From Phycisphaerae bacterium (GTDB lineage: Bacteria; Planctomycetota; Phycisphaerae; Phycisphaerales; SM1A02), in assembly GCA_002689385.1 (NCBI GenBank), contig NZFX01000071.1, positions 1 through 37,515 of the forward strand: a stretch of 37,515 bases of DNA, given 5' to 3'. A program made the translations under genes and the position numbers. Position 1 is the stretch's first letter; every line of letters starts with the position of its first letter. Shown here piece after piece: positions 1 to 8,179 of this stretch. The notes beneath the pieces are model-generated. The model ran no database searches and was not told where the DNA came from. It was given only the letters and a program-made list of their open reading frames with translations.

Positions 1-191
1 GTTGGTATTGCGTTTTTGTGGATTTGCTGGGGAACATGTTCATCCCAAGCCACAAGTATTTGCGTTAACTGTTTGTTTGTTTTTTTAAGCGATTTTCGAA
101 ACGCAAGAATAGTTGAAGCAATACTTGTGTCTCTATGGTTGGGTTTTCTCCAAGACCGTATTTGTTCAAGTTGATCAGTTAATCGTGCCAT
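1..191 (-). CDS. DciA-like (DUF721) protein, N-terminal part only
   Basis: Reads leftward off the window edge; 63 codons are visible. The peptide begins MARLTDQLEQIRSWRK and reaches VAWDEHVPQQIHKNAIP, which resembles the W-x-x-x-V-x-x-x-I-x-x-x-x-x-P pattern of DUF721/DciA proteins, the ancestral loaders of the replicative helicase DnaB. The ATG at 191-189 is preceded in frame by a TGA only one codon upstream, so the start is firm. No Shine-Dalgarno is seen; a TACGAT hexamer sits 7 nt upstream. It diverges from the ABC ATPase gene across about 116 bp. Family assignment rests on a short fragment, so it is moderate; the C-terminal half is outside the window. Confidence 0.6.
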   Translation of the reverse strand, partial: MARLTDQLEQIRSWRKPNHRDTSIASTILAFRKSLKKTNKQLTQILVAWDEHVPQQIHKNAIP

Positions 192-307
192 AGCTCATAT
201 CGTACTCTGATGTGTTTGTTTTTCTAGTAATAAATCGCAAACTACTGAAGGTAATAAACTCCCCTGCTCCGTGCAGTAATCTGCTTGTGCTGTTATTGTT
301 TCGACTT

Positions 308-1345
308 ATGACAGCAATACACCTCAAAGGATTAACAAAAAAGTTTGGCGAAACTACTGCCGTAAACGGCATAGACTTAAACATCGAGGCTGGTGATTTA
401 TTTTTTCTACTTGGCCCTTCGGGTTGCGGTAAAACCACCCTTCTTAGAATGCTCGCTGGTTTTATTGAACCAACGGCAGGTTGTGTTTATTTTGGCGAAA
501 AAGAGGTTACACATACACCTCCAAATAAGAGGAATACTGGCATGGTCTTTCAAAGCTATGCGCTTTGGCCACACATGTCAGTCGTAGAAAACGTTGCGTA
601 TGGGCTGAAAATCCGTAAGATTGCGCCCGACGAACGGTTAAAACAGGCCTTGCACGCTCTAGAAGTAGTACAAATGAGGCATTTGGCCAACAGAAAGCCG
701 AATGAATTGTCTGGCGGTCAACAGCAACGCGTTGCACTTGCGCGTGCAATAGTTGTGGAACCGGACGTCCTTTTGTTGGATGAGCCCCTCTCTAACTTAG
801 ACGCAAAGCTCCGGCTTGAGATGCGCTGCGAGATTAGGCGTATTTGCACAACCCTCGGAATAACAACTGTTTACGTTACACATGACCAAAAGGAAGCACT
901 CTCCATTGCAGATAAAATGGCTATTTTGAAGGACGGTCAAGTACATCAAGTTGGAACTCCAAGTGAAATTTATCGCCGCCCTAATTCAACATTTGTTGCC
1001 GAGTTTATTGGTGAAACAAACTTTGTACCTGCATCTGTTGTCCAGGGTGGTCTTGAAACGCCGCTTGGAATTCTTGCTTGCAGTGCTACTATTGAGGCCT
1101 CCACATCAACTTGTTCCTTGCGCCCAGAAGCGCTCACTGTTCACGATTCCCCTGTTACTACAAATGGTTTTTCTGGAACCTGCGTTGAAACCATCTATTT
1201 AGGCGAAGTTGCACAACACCAGGTTAAAATGACTGAAGACCTTATTCTTCGAGTAACAGAAGTGAACCCCAGCCACCAAGGAAAATTAGGTGACACAATG
1301 CATCTCTCAATTGACCCAAGAGATGTCGTCCCGTTAACAAAATAG
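308..1345 (+). CDS. ABC transporter ATP-binding protein, iron/polyamine type (FbpC/PotA-like)
   Basis: Cytoplasmic ATPase that would energise an importer of the Fe3+/spermidine/putrescine class. With the ATG at 308 it is 345 residues. Visible motifs in order: Walker A GPSGCGKTT, Q-loop region VFQSYALWPHM, signature LSGGQQQR, Walker B LLLDEPLSNLD and switch His in THDQKEA, then a C-terminal TOBE-like region (CSLRPEALTVHD). A longer frame opens at 212, but its first 32 residues have no family match and the ATG at 308 fits the family start. There is no SD; a TATTGT hexamer lies 8 nt upstream. No permease or binding protein adjoins it. The fused iron-type permease at 24.8-26.5 kb is a possible partner, by inference only. 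Confidence 0.9.
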   Translation: MTAIHLKGLTKKFGETTAVNGIDLNIEAGDLFFLLGPSGCGKTTLLRMLAGFIEPTAGCVYFGEKEVTHTPPNKRNTGMVFQSYALWPHMSVVENVAYGLKIRKIAPDERLKQALHALEVVQMRHLANRKPNELSGGQQQRVALARAIVVEPDVLLLDEPLSNLDAKLRLEMRCEIRRICTTLGITTVYVTHDQKEALSIADKMAILKDGQVHQVGTPSEIYRRPNSTFVAEFIGETNFVPASVVQGGLETPLGILACSATIEASTSTCSLRPEALTVHDSPVTTNGFSGTCVETIYLGEVAQHQVKMTEDLILRVTEVNPSHQGKLGDTMHLSIDPRDVVPLTK

Positions 1346-1474
1346 CCGTACTTACGCGAAAAACATTCTAAATCCGCTTAAATTTCGCAATCATGCGTAG
1401 TCTTTGGGTCAATCTATGTGTTATCGGACTCTTTATTTTGTTTTTTCTTTTGCTTTTTCGCCTCTTTGGGGTTG

Positions 1475-1492
1475 ATGTTCCACGTGGAACAT
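1475..1492. promoter_or_regulatory. parS: parS-like centromere site 1
   Basis: A perfect 18-bp palindrome with core TGTTCCACGTGGAACA, very close to the conserved bacterial parS consensus (TGTTTCACGTGAAACA type). It lies 96 bp upstream of the parB start, the usual kind of place for the ParB-CTP clamp to load on the chromosome near the origin. The sequence match is direct; function is inferred from the family. Confidence 0.9.
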
Positions 1493-1522
1493 GGGATAAC
1501 GTGTTTCTTGATCGACACAACG

Positions 1523-1542
1523 AATGTTCCGCGTGGAACATT
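1523..1542. promoter_or_regulatory. parS: parS-like centromere site 2
   Basis: A second near-palindrome, core TGTTCCGCGTGGAACA, differing from site 1 by one base in the centre (A to G) but with flanking AA/TT that extend the symmetry to 20 bp. Its centre is 49 bp from that of site 1, and it lies 45 bp before parB. Paired parS sites beside parB would nucleate ParB spreading and may also autoregulate parB. Confidence 0.85.
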
Positions 1543-1587
1543 CTGGGTTGATTGTGTTCTTGTGTTTCGGTTAAAGGAGTAACCAGT

Positions 1588-2562
1588 ATGGCTGTACCAG
1601 GGAAAAAACCAAAAGAGAAAAAACGCCGGCTTGGCAAGGGCTTAGAAAGCTTGCTTTCCAAAGCGGTAGAAGTTACAGCGCCCGAACCAGCCAGCGCGGA
1701 CACTATTCCTGCCCAGGCAGAAGTAGTCAGTAAAGAAACTCCTGCCGAGGCGGCATCTGCTGGTCTTGTGTATCTACATGTGGAGAATATCCGGCCCAAT
1801 GCGCGACAGCCTAGACAGGTGTTTGATGATGAGGCATTGACCGCATTAGCAGACTCAATAAAAACTGCTGGTCTTATGCAACCCATTGTTGTGCGACCCT
1901 CAGCATCGAGCGGAGAATATGAACTCGTTGCTGGCGAGCGCCGATGGCGCGCAGCGCAGATTGCAGGACTGAAACAAATTCCATCGATAGTAAAGGAGAT
2001 AGATGACAAAACTTCAGCTGAGTGGGCGCTGGTTGAAAACCTTCAGAGGGAGGATCTGAATCCAATCGACAGGGCAGAGGCCTTCGACAGACTAGTTGTA
2101 GATTTCAATGCAACACAGAAAGAAATCGCTACACAGCTTGGAATCAACCGGTCAAGTGTTGCTAACTTCTTGCGATTAAACGACTTAGAGCCAACCGTAA
2201 AGGATGCGGTGCGCGACGGTCGTCTTTCGATGGGTCATGCGAAGGTGCTATTAGGGATTCCAGATGTTTCTACAACAAAAGCGATCGCACGTAGATGTGC
2301 TCAGGAGCAATGGTCAGTGCGCGAGCTCGAAACACAGCTTAAGAAACTTGGGCAAGTGAAATCTGGTAAACAAACTGCTGACCCTTCAGCACTAACAATG
2401 TACATGCGTAATCTAGCTGAGCAACTCGGAGAACACTTGGGTACCAAAGTGAGTATCTCGGCAGGCAAAAAGAAGGGGAGCGGAAAGTTAAATATTGATT
2501 TCTACTCAAATGACCAGTTCGAGGGCATTTTAGATCAACTAAAGTTTAAACCTAAATCGTGA
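1588..2562 (+). CDS. parB: Chromosome-partitioning protein ParB
   Basis: DNA-binding CTPase clamp that loads at parS and works with ParA in chromosome segregation. With the ATG at 1588 it is 324 residues. The start is set by a good SD (AAAGGAGT, 1573-1580); an upstream ATG at 1552 lacks one. Seen: Lys/Arg-rich N-terminus with RLGKGLESLL (a ParA-stimulating peptide is typical here), N-terminal ParB/Srx domain with NARQPRQVF, CTP-site motif GERRWRAA, ENLQREDLNP, a helix-turn-helix (KEIATQLGINRSSVANFLRL) and a C-terminal dimerisation region ending QFEGILDQLKF. Two parS-like sites lie just upstream. No parA is adjacent, which is unusual because parA normally precedes parB. Confidence 0.95.
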   Translation: MAVPGKKPKEKKRRLGKGLESLLSKAVEVTAPEPASADTIPAQAEVVSKETPAEAASAGLVYLHVENIRPNARQPRQVFDDEALTALADSIKTAGLMQPIVVRPSASSGEYELVAGERRWRAAQIAGLKQIPSIVKEIDDKTSAEWALVENLQREDLNPIDRAEAFDRLVVDFNATQKEIATQLGINRSSVANFLRLNDLEPTVKDAVRDGRLSMGHAKVLLGIPDVSTTKAIARRCAQEQWSVRELETQLKKLGQVKSGKQTADPSALTMYMRNLAEQLGEHLGTKVSISAGKKKGSGKLNIDFYSNDQFEGILDQLKFKPKS

Positions 2563-2603
2563 CAAGTTTGCAGTTTTAGGAAACTCCCCGCAAGATATAC
2601 ACG

Positions 2604-2645
2604 ATGAGAGGGCATGCAAACAGACATGCCCTCTCATTTTTTATT
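2604..2645 (+). terminator. Rho-independent terminator after parB
   Basis: A perfect 13-bp stem (ATGAGAGGGCATG at 2604-2616 pairing with 2625-2637), an 8-nt loop, then a run of T. It is 42 bp past the parB stop and is the clearest intrinsic terminator in the window. Confidence 0.93.
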
Positions 2646-2814
2646 AAACCTACCGTCTGCCGCTACCGCGAAAAATGCTGAAACATGGAGCAAACGTGCA
2701 TTCCAACGAGTCCTCGCTAGCTGGGCACAAGACCTTCTTGAAAAAGAACGAGGCGATCGGCGCAACAGTCAATTCCCCATCCAGAAAAAAGCAGCATAGG
2801 TGCAAATTCCCACT
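2646..2814. other. Non-coding stretch between parB terminator and mqnE
   Basis: No convincing gene. A 61-codon frame running 2614-2799 would have to start inside the terminator loop, has no SD or -10 signal, and is not recognised. The mqnE stop faces it from the right. Confidence 0.5.
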
Positions 2815-4026
2815 CTATATATTTGATGTTATCGGACGTGTTTCAATTGACCACGCAGTCCCTTTGCGGTGGACCCTTCGGTACAAAGTATCGCGCTCGA
2901 CTGGAGTACATCCAGCATCTCGAATTGCTCGTTTTAAATCTTCTGTCGTACATTCTTGATGCGTCGTTTCGGTCGTAACTTTTGTAATGTCGTACCACAC
3001 AACTGTTCCATCAATATCGTTGGCACCACACTGCAACATGTGTTGCGCCATTTGAATTGTTTGCATAATCCAAAAAGCTTTTATATGTGGAACATTATCA
3101 AGCATCAATCTTGAAACAGCAATTGTTCTTAAATTTTCTACGCCGCTAGGTCCGGGCAAGTGCGCAAGTTCGCTTACGCCCGGAATGAATGGCAGGGGAA
3201 TCATGGTTTGAAATCTACCGTCAGTACTACTTTGCTCTGCACGATCCTGTTCTTCGCGTAACACCATCATGTGCTTAATACGGTCGGCTCGACTTTCGAC
3301 GTGACCATACAACATTGTAGCGTTTGAATTAATTCCTAACTCATGCGCACAACGGTGGACATCAAGCCATTTCTCGCCGCCTATTTTTCCTTTAAACACT
3401 TCGTCGTGCACACGTTCGTCAAACACTTCTGCACCGCCTCCTGGCAATGAACCTAAACCGCTTGCAATTAAATCCTCTAAAACAGAGGAAATTCCTGCTT
3501 TTCCGTCACGTCCACGTTTTGATATTTTTGCAAAGTGAACAATTTCAACTGCAGTAAATGCTTTAAGATGAATATCAGGAGCAATTGCACGGATGGTTTG
3601 CAACATGTCGGTGTAGTATTCGAATGGCAACCATGGGTGTAAGCCGCCAACAATATGTATTTCAGTCGCACCAGACTCGAGTGCTGTATGCGCTTCTTTT
3701 TCTATATCATCAAGTGAGTGCTGATATGCGCCTTCTTGATTTTTCTTTCTGTGGAAATCGCAAAATTTACAACTAAGCGCGCAAACGTTTGAATAATTAA
3801 TGTGCCTGTTAATGTTGTAGTATGCAATGTCACCATGCATTCGCTTCCGCACGGAATCTGCAAGTGAACACACTGTCCACAAGTCTTGCGTCTCGAATAA
3901 TAACATTCCATCTTCTTTTGTGAGGCGTTGCTGATTTGCAACCTTCTCAACAATGGACTCTAGGGACGTATCGTTTAATTGAATTTGTAGAGTGTCTGAC
4001 ATAGAGCGACACATCGTACTACACAT
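2815..4026 (-). CDS. mqnE: Aminofutalosine synthase MqnE (radical SAM)
   Basis: Radical-SAM enzyme of the futalosine route to menaquinone; it joins 3-[(1-carboxyvinyl)oxy]benzoate to SAM to give aminofutalosine. The cluster motif is CALSCKFCDF (CxxxCxxC), preceded by NRHINYSNV as in MqnE. Other family blocks visible: HIVGGLHPWLPFEYY, HLKAFTAVEI, SLPGGGAEVF, NATMLYGHVE, AHLPGPSGVENLRTIAVSRL and the C-terminal GANDIDGTV. Length (403 aa) is normal. It differs from MqnC/CofH by its GGLHP and GGGAE context. Starts at 4026, 4014 and 4002 are all possible; 4026 has a TAGTAT hexamer 10 nt upstream and no gene has an SD here. It stands alone, diverging from the small gene at 4142. Confidence 0.93.
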   Translation of the reverse strand: MCSTMCRSMSDTLQIQLNDTSLESIVEKVANQQRLTKEDGMLLFETQDLWTVCSLADSVRKRMHGDIAYYNINRHINYSNVCALSCKFCDFHRKKNQEGAYQHSLDDIEKEAHTALESGATEIHIVGGLHPWLPFEYYTDMLQTIRAIAPDIHLKAFTAVEIVHFAKISKRGRDGKAGISSVLEDLIASGLGSLPGGGAEVFDERVHDEVFKGKIGGEKWLDVHRCAHELGINSNATMLYGHVESRADRIKHMMVLREEQDRAEQSSTDGRFQTMIPLPFIPGVSELAHLPGPSGVENLRTIAVSRLMLDNVPHIKAFWIMQTIQMAQHMLQCGANDIDGTVVWYDITKVTTETTHQECTTEDLKRAIRDAGCTPVERDTLYRRVHRKGTAWSIETRPITSNI

Positions 4027-4141
4027 TTCAATTTTAATACTATTGCGAACTTAGATAATCTATACGGTTTGGCTTTTGCTATAACTGACCTACATACTTT
4101 ATTTTCGAAACTAGATTCCAAACATCACCGATAGCGTATAC

Positions 4142-4399
4142 ATGATGAATTTAACCCCAGATGGCAGTTTGCAACACAACGGATATGTATTCATTACTGA
4201 CCCATTGCAATTATCCAAAGAGGAGTCGCTTCCATTTCCGGCACATGCTGCTGCTCGTCTTGCCGAACAACGTAGCAAGCGATATGACGAAGTTTTTTTA
4301 GCACTTGAAGATGTTGAAAAACAACTTCGTGCTGCCGCATCGATAATGGGCATGATTCCTGAATCTAATGATGCCCATTCTTTTACACTTGCTGCCTAG
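4142..4399 (+). CDS. Small protein of unknown function (85 aa)
   Basis: Not recognised. The product has a polar N-terminal third (residues 1-30) followed by a charged helical stretch (AARLAEQRSKRYDEVFLALEDVEKQLRAAASIMGMI, quoted here only as a region of residues 37-72) that could form a coiled coil. No signal peptide or membrane segment is seen. The reverse strand also has an 80-codon frame, but its composition (Ser/Ala/Arg/Cys-rich) looks like an antisense shadow. No SD; start could be either ATG at 4142 or 4145. It sits alone between two minus-strand genes. Confidence 0.5.
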   Translation: MMNLTPDGSLQHNGYVFITDPLQLSKEESLPFPAHAAARLAEQRSKRYDEVFLALEDVEKQLRAAASIMGMIPESNDAHSFTLAA

Positions 4400-4517
4400 A
4401 CCTCCATGAAATTTCCTCTGTGCCCCACATAATGACGACTAAAGGGCCATTAAAGTGGATATCACTTTGAAAAATTACAGGTGCGTTGATGCATTAGGCA
4501 AGACGCCAAAGGTTGTT

Positions 4518-5066
4518 TTATTGTTCAGCAAGGACAATTTTTAGGACCAGTAAGGCCAATTTCTGCCGGCGGTAAGGCTCATCTTCAAGAAATCGAACGC
4601 CATCTGTTGACATAGGAGTGAATTGGCCAGTGAATGTCGCCCTGGGCTGGCTTTGCAGCGCAAAGCCATCGACTTCATTATGAACTAAGGAATCTGACTC
4701 AACGGGGCTGGCAAGCGTATCCAACTGTCCAAGCATTTCTGATTGAATCGCCCCAATGCTGTACACCGTCCCAGCAGGGACGGTTGGAATTGATCCCCAT
4801 CGAGTATCGATATAGGTTGGGTTTTTGAAAACCGCATACAAGCCACCTGACCTTCGAACATAGACGCCGTCTTGACCCGCCACTCTATACAGTTGTTCAA
4901 AAGATTGGTCCTGCCGTAAATCAACCGGGGCTGAACGAAAAGAGCTACTAAGGGCACCGCGATCTTCAACGCCCGCTTCAACTGGAATCAACTCAAGCGA
5001 GGTTGAGGGTTGCCAAACAACAACAAAATAAGCAATGAAACATATCATTGAAGAGTGGTAAAACAT
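4518..5066 (-). CDS. Unknown exported or membrane-anchored protein (182 aa)
   Basis: Not recognised. From the ATG at 5066 the product begins MFYHSSMICFIAYFVVVWQP, a hydrophobic segment that may be a signal anchor, followed by a soluble region without Cys or obvious motif and a hydrophobic C-terminus (KLALLVLKIVLAEQ). The ATG at 5087 is in frame, but it precedes the predicted -10 hexamer TATACT (5076-5081) used to choose 5066. The gene is divergent from the MOSC gene with only 24 bp between start codons. Placement beside molybdenum-cofactor genes does not by itself say what it does. Confidence 0.6.
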   Translation of the reverse strand: MFYHSSMICFIAYFVVVWQPSTSLELIPVEAGVEDRGALSSSFRSAPVDLRQDQSFEQLYRVAGQDGVYVRRSGGLYAVFKNPTYIDTRWGSIPTVPAGTVYSIGAIQSEMLGQLDTLASPVESDSLVHNEVDGFALQSQPRATFTGQFTPMSTDGVRFLEDEPYRRQKLALLVLKIVLAEQ

Positions 5067-5075
5067 AGTGAATTC

Positions 5076-5083
5076 AGTATAGT
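5076..5083. promoter_or_regulatory. Overlapping divergent -10 elements
   Basis: The octamer AGTATAGT contains TATACT read leftward (9 nt before the 5066 start) and TATAGT read rightward (7 nt before the 5091 start). Both flanking genes lack an SD. If both are real, transcripts would be leaderless and RNA polymerase could not occupy both promoters at once. Confidence 0.5.
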
Positions 5084-5090
5084 CCACTTC

Positions 5091-5540
5091 ATGGCTAAAG
5101 TACTTTCTATTAACGTATCACCAGGGGGAATTCCAAAACTTCCTGTGGGTTCATGTGCATTAACCGTCAATGGTTTTGAGGGTGATGGACGAGATCATGA
5201 TAAACATAGAACCCCAGACCGAGCTGTCAGCTTGATTGATCAAGAAATCCTTGATCAGTTAACCGCAGAAGGGTATGAAGTGCCGTGGGGTGCTGTTGGT
5301 GAAAATTTAACAGTCAAGCAACTCGACGTGCAATCGCTTGAGCCCAATGACCGTCTCGTTTTTTCTGGAGGTGCTGTCATCGAACTCTTCGAAGGGCGAC
5401 GTCCATGTTTTGTTCTTGACCCACTTGGCGTAAACCTCAAAAAAGATATTGTTGGTCGTTGTGGTTACTTGGCGCGAGTGCTCACTGAAGGCGTGATCAC
5501 AACGGGCGAAACCATCGAAGTGCAAAAAGCCGATACGTAA
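5091..5540 (+). CDS. MOSC-domain protein
   Basis: A stand-alone MOSC domain (149 aa), the module found at the C-terminus of molybdenum-cofactor sulfurases and in YiiM-like proteins; such proteins bind Moco or move sulfur through a conserved Cys. Seen: VNGFEGDGRDHDKHRTPDRAVSLI (split over residues 27-50), the GAVGENLTV block typical of MOSC, and the conserved Cys in RRPCFVLDP. Start at 5091 was preferred over the longer frame from 5055, because it begins at the family's usual MAKVLSIN strand and has a TATAGT hexamer 7 nt upstream. The stop overlaps the mobA start (TAATG), so the two are probably co-translated. Confidence 0.88.
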   Translation: MAKVLSINVSPGGIPKLPVGSCALTVNGFEGDGRDHDKHRTPDRAVSLIDQEILDQLTAEGYEVPWGAVGENLTVKQLDVQSLEPNDRLVFSGGAVIELFEGRRPCFVLDPLGVNLKKDIVGRCGYLARVLTEGVITTGETIEVQKADT

Positions 5541-6085
5541 TGTGGCAACATACTGTTGCAATTCTTATTGGGGGGCAAAGCAAACGCATGGGGTCACCGA
5601 AACACCGAGTTAAACTTTCTAATGGACGCACAATGCTCGAGATGATGTTGCTTTTTGCAAATTCGTTTGCAAACCACACAGTCATTCTTGGTGGTGACAT
5701 TGAAGGTCAGCATTGCATACATGATTTACGAAAACAACTCGGCCCAGTAGGCGGTATTGAAGCGTTGTTGCATTCAAACATAGACACGAACTATCTTGTT
5801 GTTGGTTGTGACATGCCAGCCATTTCTGAAAAAGAAATCCAGCCATTACTGAACAGCACTAATAATGCAGTGTTTTCATTTGGAAACAGACTTATTGGCC
5901 TTCCATTGCGCATTAATAACGCAGCACGTGCAACGTGTACCGCGTATCTTGATTCTGGAGGCCGTTCTATCAAAGGCCTCGTTTCGGAAATTCCGCACGA
6001 AACTATTGTGCTAACCGAAGATCAATCAATCACGCTACAAAGTGTGAACTGCAGAGAGGATCTCGACTCGCTCACCTTTGAATAA
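5540..6085 (+). CDS. mobA: Molybdenum cofactor guanylyltransferase MobA
   Basis: Transfers GMP from GTP to molybdopterin to make the guanine dinucleotide cofactor used by DMSO-reductase-family enzymes. The nucleotide-binding signature is ILIGGQSKRMGSPKHRV (the usual LAGGxSxRMGxxK with Ile-Gly at the start); GPVGGIEALL and the metal-binding GCDMPAI block follow, and NCREDLDSL matches the usual C-terminal N-x-x-D-L motif. Length 181 aa is normal. It shares one base with the MOSC stop. The last 51 bp overlap the 3' end of the convergent formate-dehydrogenase-like gene, a molybdoenzyme that would need this cofactor. Confidence 0.92.
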   Translation: MWQHTVAILIGGQSKRMGSPKHRVKLSNGRTMLEMMLLFANSFANHTVILGGDIEGQHCIHDLRKQLGPVGGIEALLHSNIDTNYLVVGCDMPAISEKEIQPLLNSTNNAVFSFGNRLIGLPLRINNAARATCTAYLDSGGRSIKGLVSEIPHETIVLTEDQSITLQSVNCREDLDSLTFE

Positions 6086-8176
6086 CGGTGTGCGAGATTC
6101 AATATCAACAGATGTAGAAAGTATTTGATTCACTTCTGGATAATACATTGCGCAGTTTCCTTTTGTTATATCAATGCAACGTACAACAACGCGCATATCC
6201 CCAGATGGGCCCCGCACAATAACTTCATCGTTTTGCTTAACTCCGAGATCTTGCGCGTCTTCTTCATGCATCATGACAATGTCTCGGCGAGTCTGTCCCC
6301 GATAAATATCCTGTTCTTCATACACCACTGTATTAAACTGCCCCTCGCTTCGTATTGTCATTAGACTAAACAAACCATCATTCGGTAATTCTTGTAGCTC
6401 GATTCGATGTGCTTTTGCTTTACCGTTAGGTGTTGAGAACAGGGGAGTATGGAATGTCCGTCCTGCTATCTGATGTTCACGAGTTGCATCGAAACCTTGC
6501 AAGCAAGTGGCTATCAAGGCACGAATTGAATCGTTGTCTTTGTACGGTTCCCAATCAATTTTCCCAACGCCTTTTTTTGCAAGAGAAACTATGACTTCTA
6601 TCTCGCTCTTAGGTCCACTGTGCCGCGGCGAACCACCTGAACTTCGTCGAACATAGTTGAACATCGATTCTTGCGTGGTTACTTGAGGTTCTTCATCTCG
6701 AGCAAGAACCGGAAAGATGATCGTTTGAGCACCTCTTCCAATAAAGTGCCCTTGGTTTAAGGTCGTTGAAAGATATGCCACTTGGTTTACCTGTGACATT
6801 GCTTCCATAGCAAACCGAGTATCTGGGTTTGAGCCAGCCAAGTTACCGCCCAAACATAAAACTAAATCTACGTCCCCGCCGTGCGCTGCTTTCATACCCG
6901 CCATCGTGTCAAAACCGCTAGTTGTTGGCAAGGTGATACCAAGTTCCTTTTCAATTGCACGAGCCATCTCGCCCTTAAGGGTTGGAACTACGCCAACCGA
7001 TCCCATGCCTTGGACATTGGAATGTCCGCGAAGTGGCAATAATCCAGCACCTTCTTTGCCTAGCATCCCGCGCGCCATCGCAACGTTAGCAATCATGCGC
7101 ACGCTATCCACTCCACCCTTTACATGTGTTATCCCCATTGCCCAACAAAAGATTGCGTTCTTAGATGCTTTATACATTCTTGAAATGTGCGCAATTGTTT
7201 CAAGTGGAACTCCGCTTTGCGCTTCAATTTTCGCCCATGTGTTTTCGTTGGCTTGTGCGAGTACTTCATAAAACCCTTCGACATGGGTTTGCACAAATGT
7301 TTTATCTATACCTTCGTTTTCTATTAGCCACTTAATAACACCAAGCAATAAAAAAGCATCACCCCCAATATGTGGTTGAACATAAACATCTGCTATTTTT
7401 GAGCCGAACAGTAAACTTCTCCAATCACTTGGAACGTTAAAGTTACACAGCCCTTTTTCTCGTAGTGGATTTATAACAATAACTTTTCCGCCGCGGCGGC
7501 GAAGGTCAATTAACGATTTCAATAACCGCGGGTGATTCGAAGCTGGATTACACCCAATAAGAAAAATCAAATCGCATTTTTCTAAATCATCTAAAACAAC
7601 CGTAGCTGTTCCAGAACCTGTGACGCTTGATAATCCTACACCGCTAGCTTGGTGGCAATAATAAGAACAATTATTTATGTTGTTAGTTCCACGTATTCGT
7701 GCGAGTAATTGCAGCATAAAGCCAGCCTCGTTACTTGAACGGCCGCTGAAATAATAAAATGATTTGTTCGGTTCAACTTCTTTTATGGATATTGAAACTT
7801 TTTGAATTGCTTCTTCCCAATCAATTGGCTTGTAGTGTAAATCCAAAGGTCCAGCAATCACAGGAAAAGTTAGTCGACCACATGATTCTAACTCGCGAGG
7901 AGTCATTGCTGATAACTGAGCAATCGTATATGTTTCAAAAAACTCTGGCGTAATTGCTCCTTGCATATCCGCAACCATCGCTTGCACTGATTTTTTGCAG
8001 AACTCCAAATGCGAACCACGCTCGTTCACCATGCCGCCTTTTTGGCCGCCCATGCCAAGGGCACATGTTTTGCATGCGTTCTTCGTGCGCATCGCTCGTA
8101 TAAGCGCACGAATACCTCCGGCATTTCGTGCGTTTTTTAGTACATACGCAATGGAATGGAAGCCACCAAGCGCCAT
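6035..8176 (-). CDS. Formate-dehydrogenase-like molybdopterin oxidoreductase (FdhF/YdeP type)
   Basis: 713-residue member of the bis-MGD oxidoreductases, closest in style to the Fdh-alpha-like/YdeP group rather than classical formate dehydrogenase; the true substrate cannot be told. The N-terminal iron-sulfur region shows C35-x2-C38 and C60. The likely Mo ligand is the Cys of NNCSYYCHQASGVGL, so no selenocysteine is used. Further blocks: LIFLIGCNPASNHPR, CWAMGITHVKGGVDSV, LLPLRGHSNVQGMGSVGV, CLGGNLAGSNPDT and a C-terminal molydopterin-dinucleotide domain (residues about 600-705). It is third in an operon behind ispE and an M3 peptidase (3-nt gap), and faces mobA tail to tail with 51 bp overlap. 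Confidence 0.9.
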   Translation of the reverse strand: MALGGFHSIAYVLKNARNAGGIRALIRAMRTKNACKTCALGMGGQKGGMVNERGSHLEFCKKSVQAMVADMQGAITPEFFETYTIAQLSAMTPRELESCGRLTFPVIAGPLDLHYKPIDWEEAIQKVSISIKEVEPNKSFYYFSGRSSNEAGFMLQLLARIRGTNNINNCSYYCHQASGVGLSSVTGSGTATVVLDDLEKCDLIFLIGCNPASNHPRLLKSLIDLRRRGGKVIVINPLREKGLCNFNVPSDWRSLLFGSKIADVYVQPHIGGDAFLLLGVIKWLIENEGIDKTFVQTHVEGFYEVLAQANENTWAKIEAQSGVPLETIAHISRMYKASKNAIFCWAMGITHVKGGVDSVRMIANVAMARGMLGKEGAGLLPLRGHSNVQGMGSVGVVPTLKGEMARAIEKELGITLPTTSGFDTMAGMKAAHGGDVDLVLCLGGNLAGSNPDTRFAMEAMSQVNQVAYLSTTLNQGHFIGRGAQTIIFPVLARDEEPQVTTQESMFNYVRRSSGGSPRHSGPKSEIEVIVSLAKKGVGKIDWEPYKDNDSIRALIATCLQGFDATREHQIAGRTFHTPLFSTPNGKAKAHRIELQELPNDGLFSLMTIRSEGQFNTVVYEEQDIYRGQTRRDIVMMHEEDAQDLGVKQNDEVIVRGPSGDMRVVVRCIDITKGNCAMYYPEVNQILSTSVDIESRTPLFKGERVEILSAVHTL

Positions 8177-8179
8177 GAA

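Noticed and set aside
1393-1551. 52-codon plus-strand frame (starts MRSLWVNLCVIGLF) spanning both parS sites
   Set aside because: Hydrophobic start is suggestive, but there is no SD and only a weak TTAAAT hexamer nearby; half of it would be dictated by the parS sequences. Not listed as a gene.
1368-2009. 213-codon minus-strand frame opposite parB
   Set aside because: Composition is that of an antisense shadow of the ParB N-terminal region; no start signal.
2614-2799. 61-codon frame between parB and mqnE
   Set aside because: Starts inside the terminator loop, no SD or -10, and no recognisable motif.
4452-4468. Small hairpin AAAGTG/CACTTT after the 85-aa gene
   Set aside because: Only six pairs and no T-tract on either strand; too weak to call a terminator.
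6035-8176. Selenocysteine in the formate-dehydrogenase-like enzyme
   Set aside because: The active-site position is a Cys codon in an uninterrupted frame; no TGA/SECIS needed.
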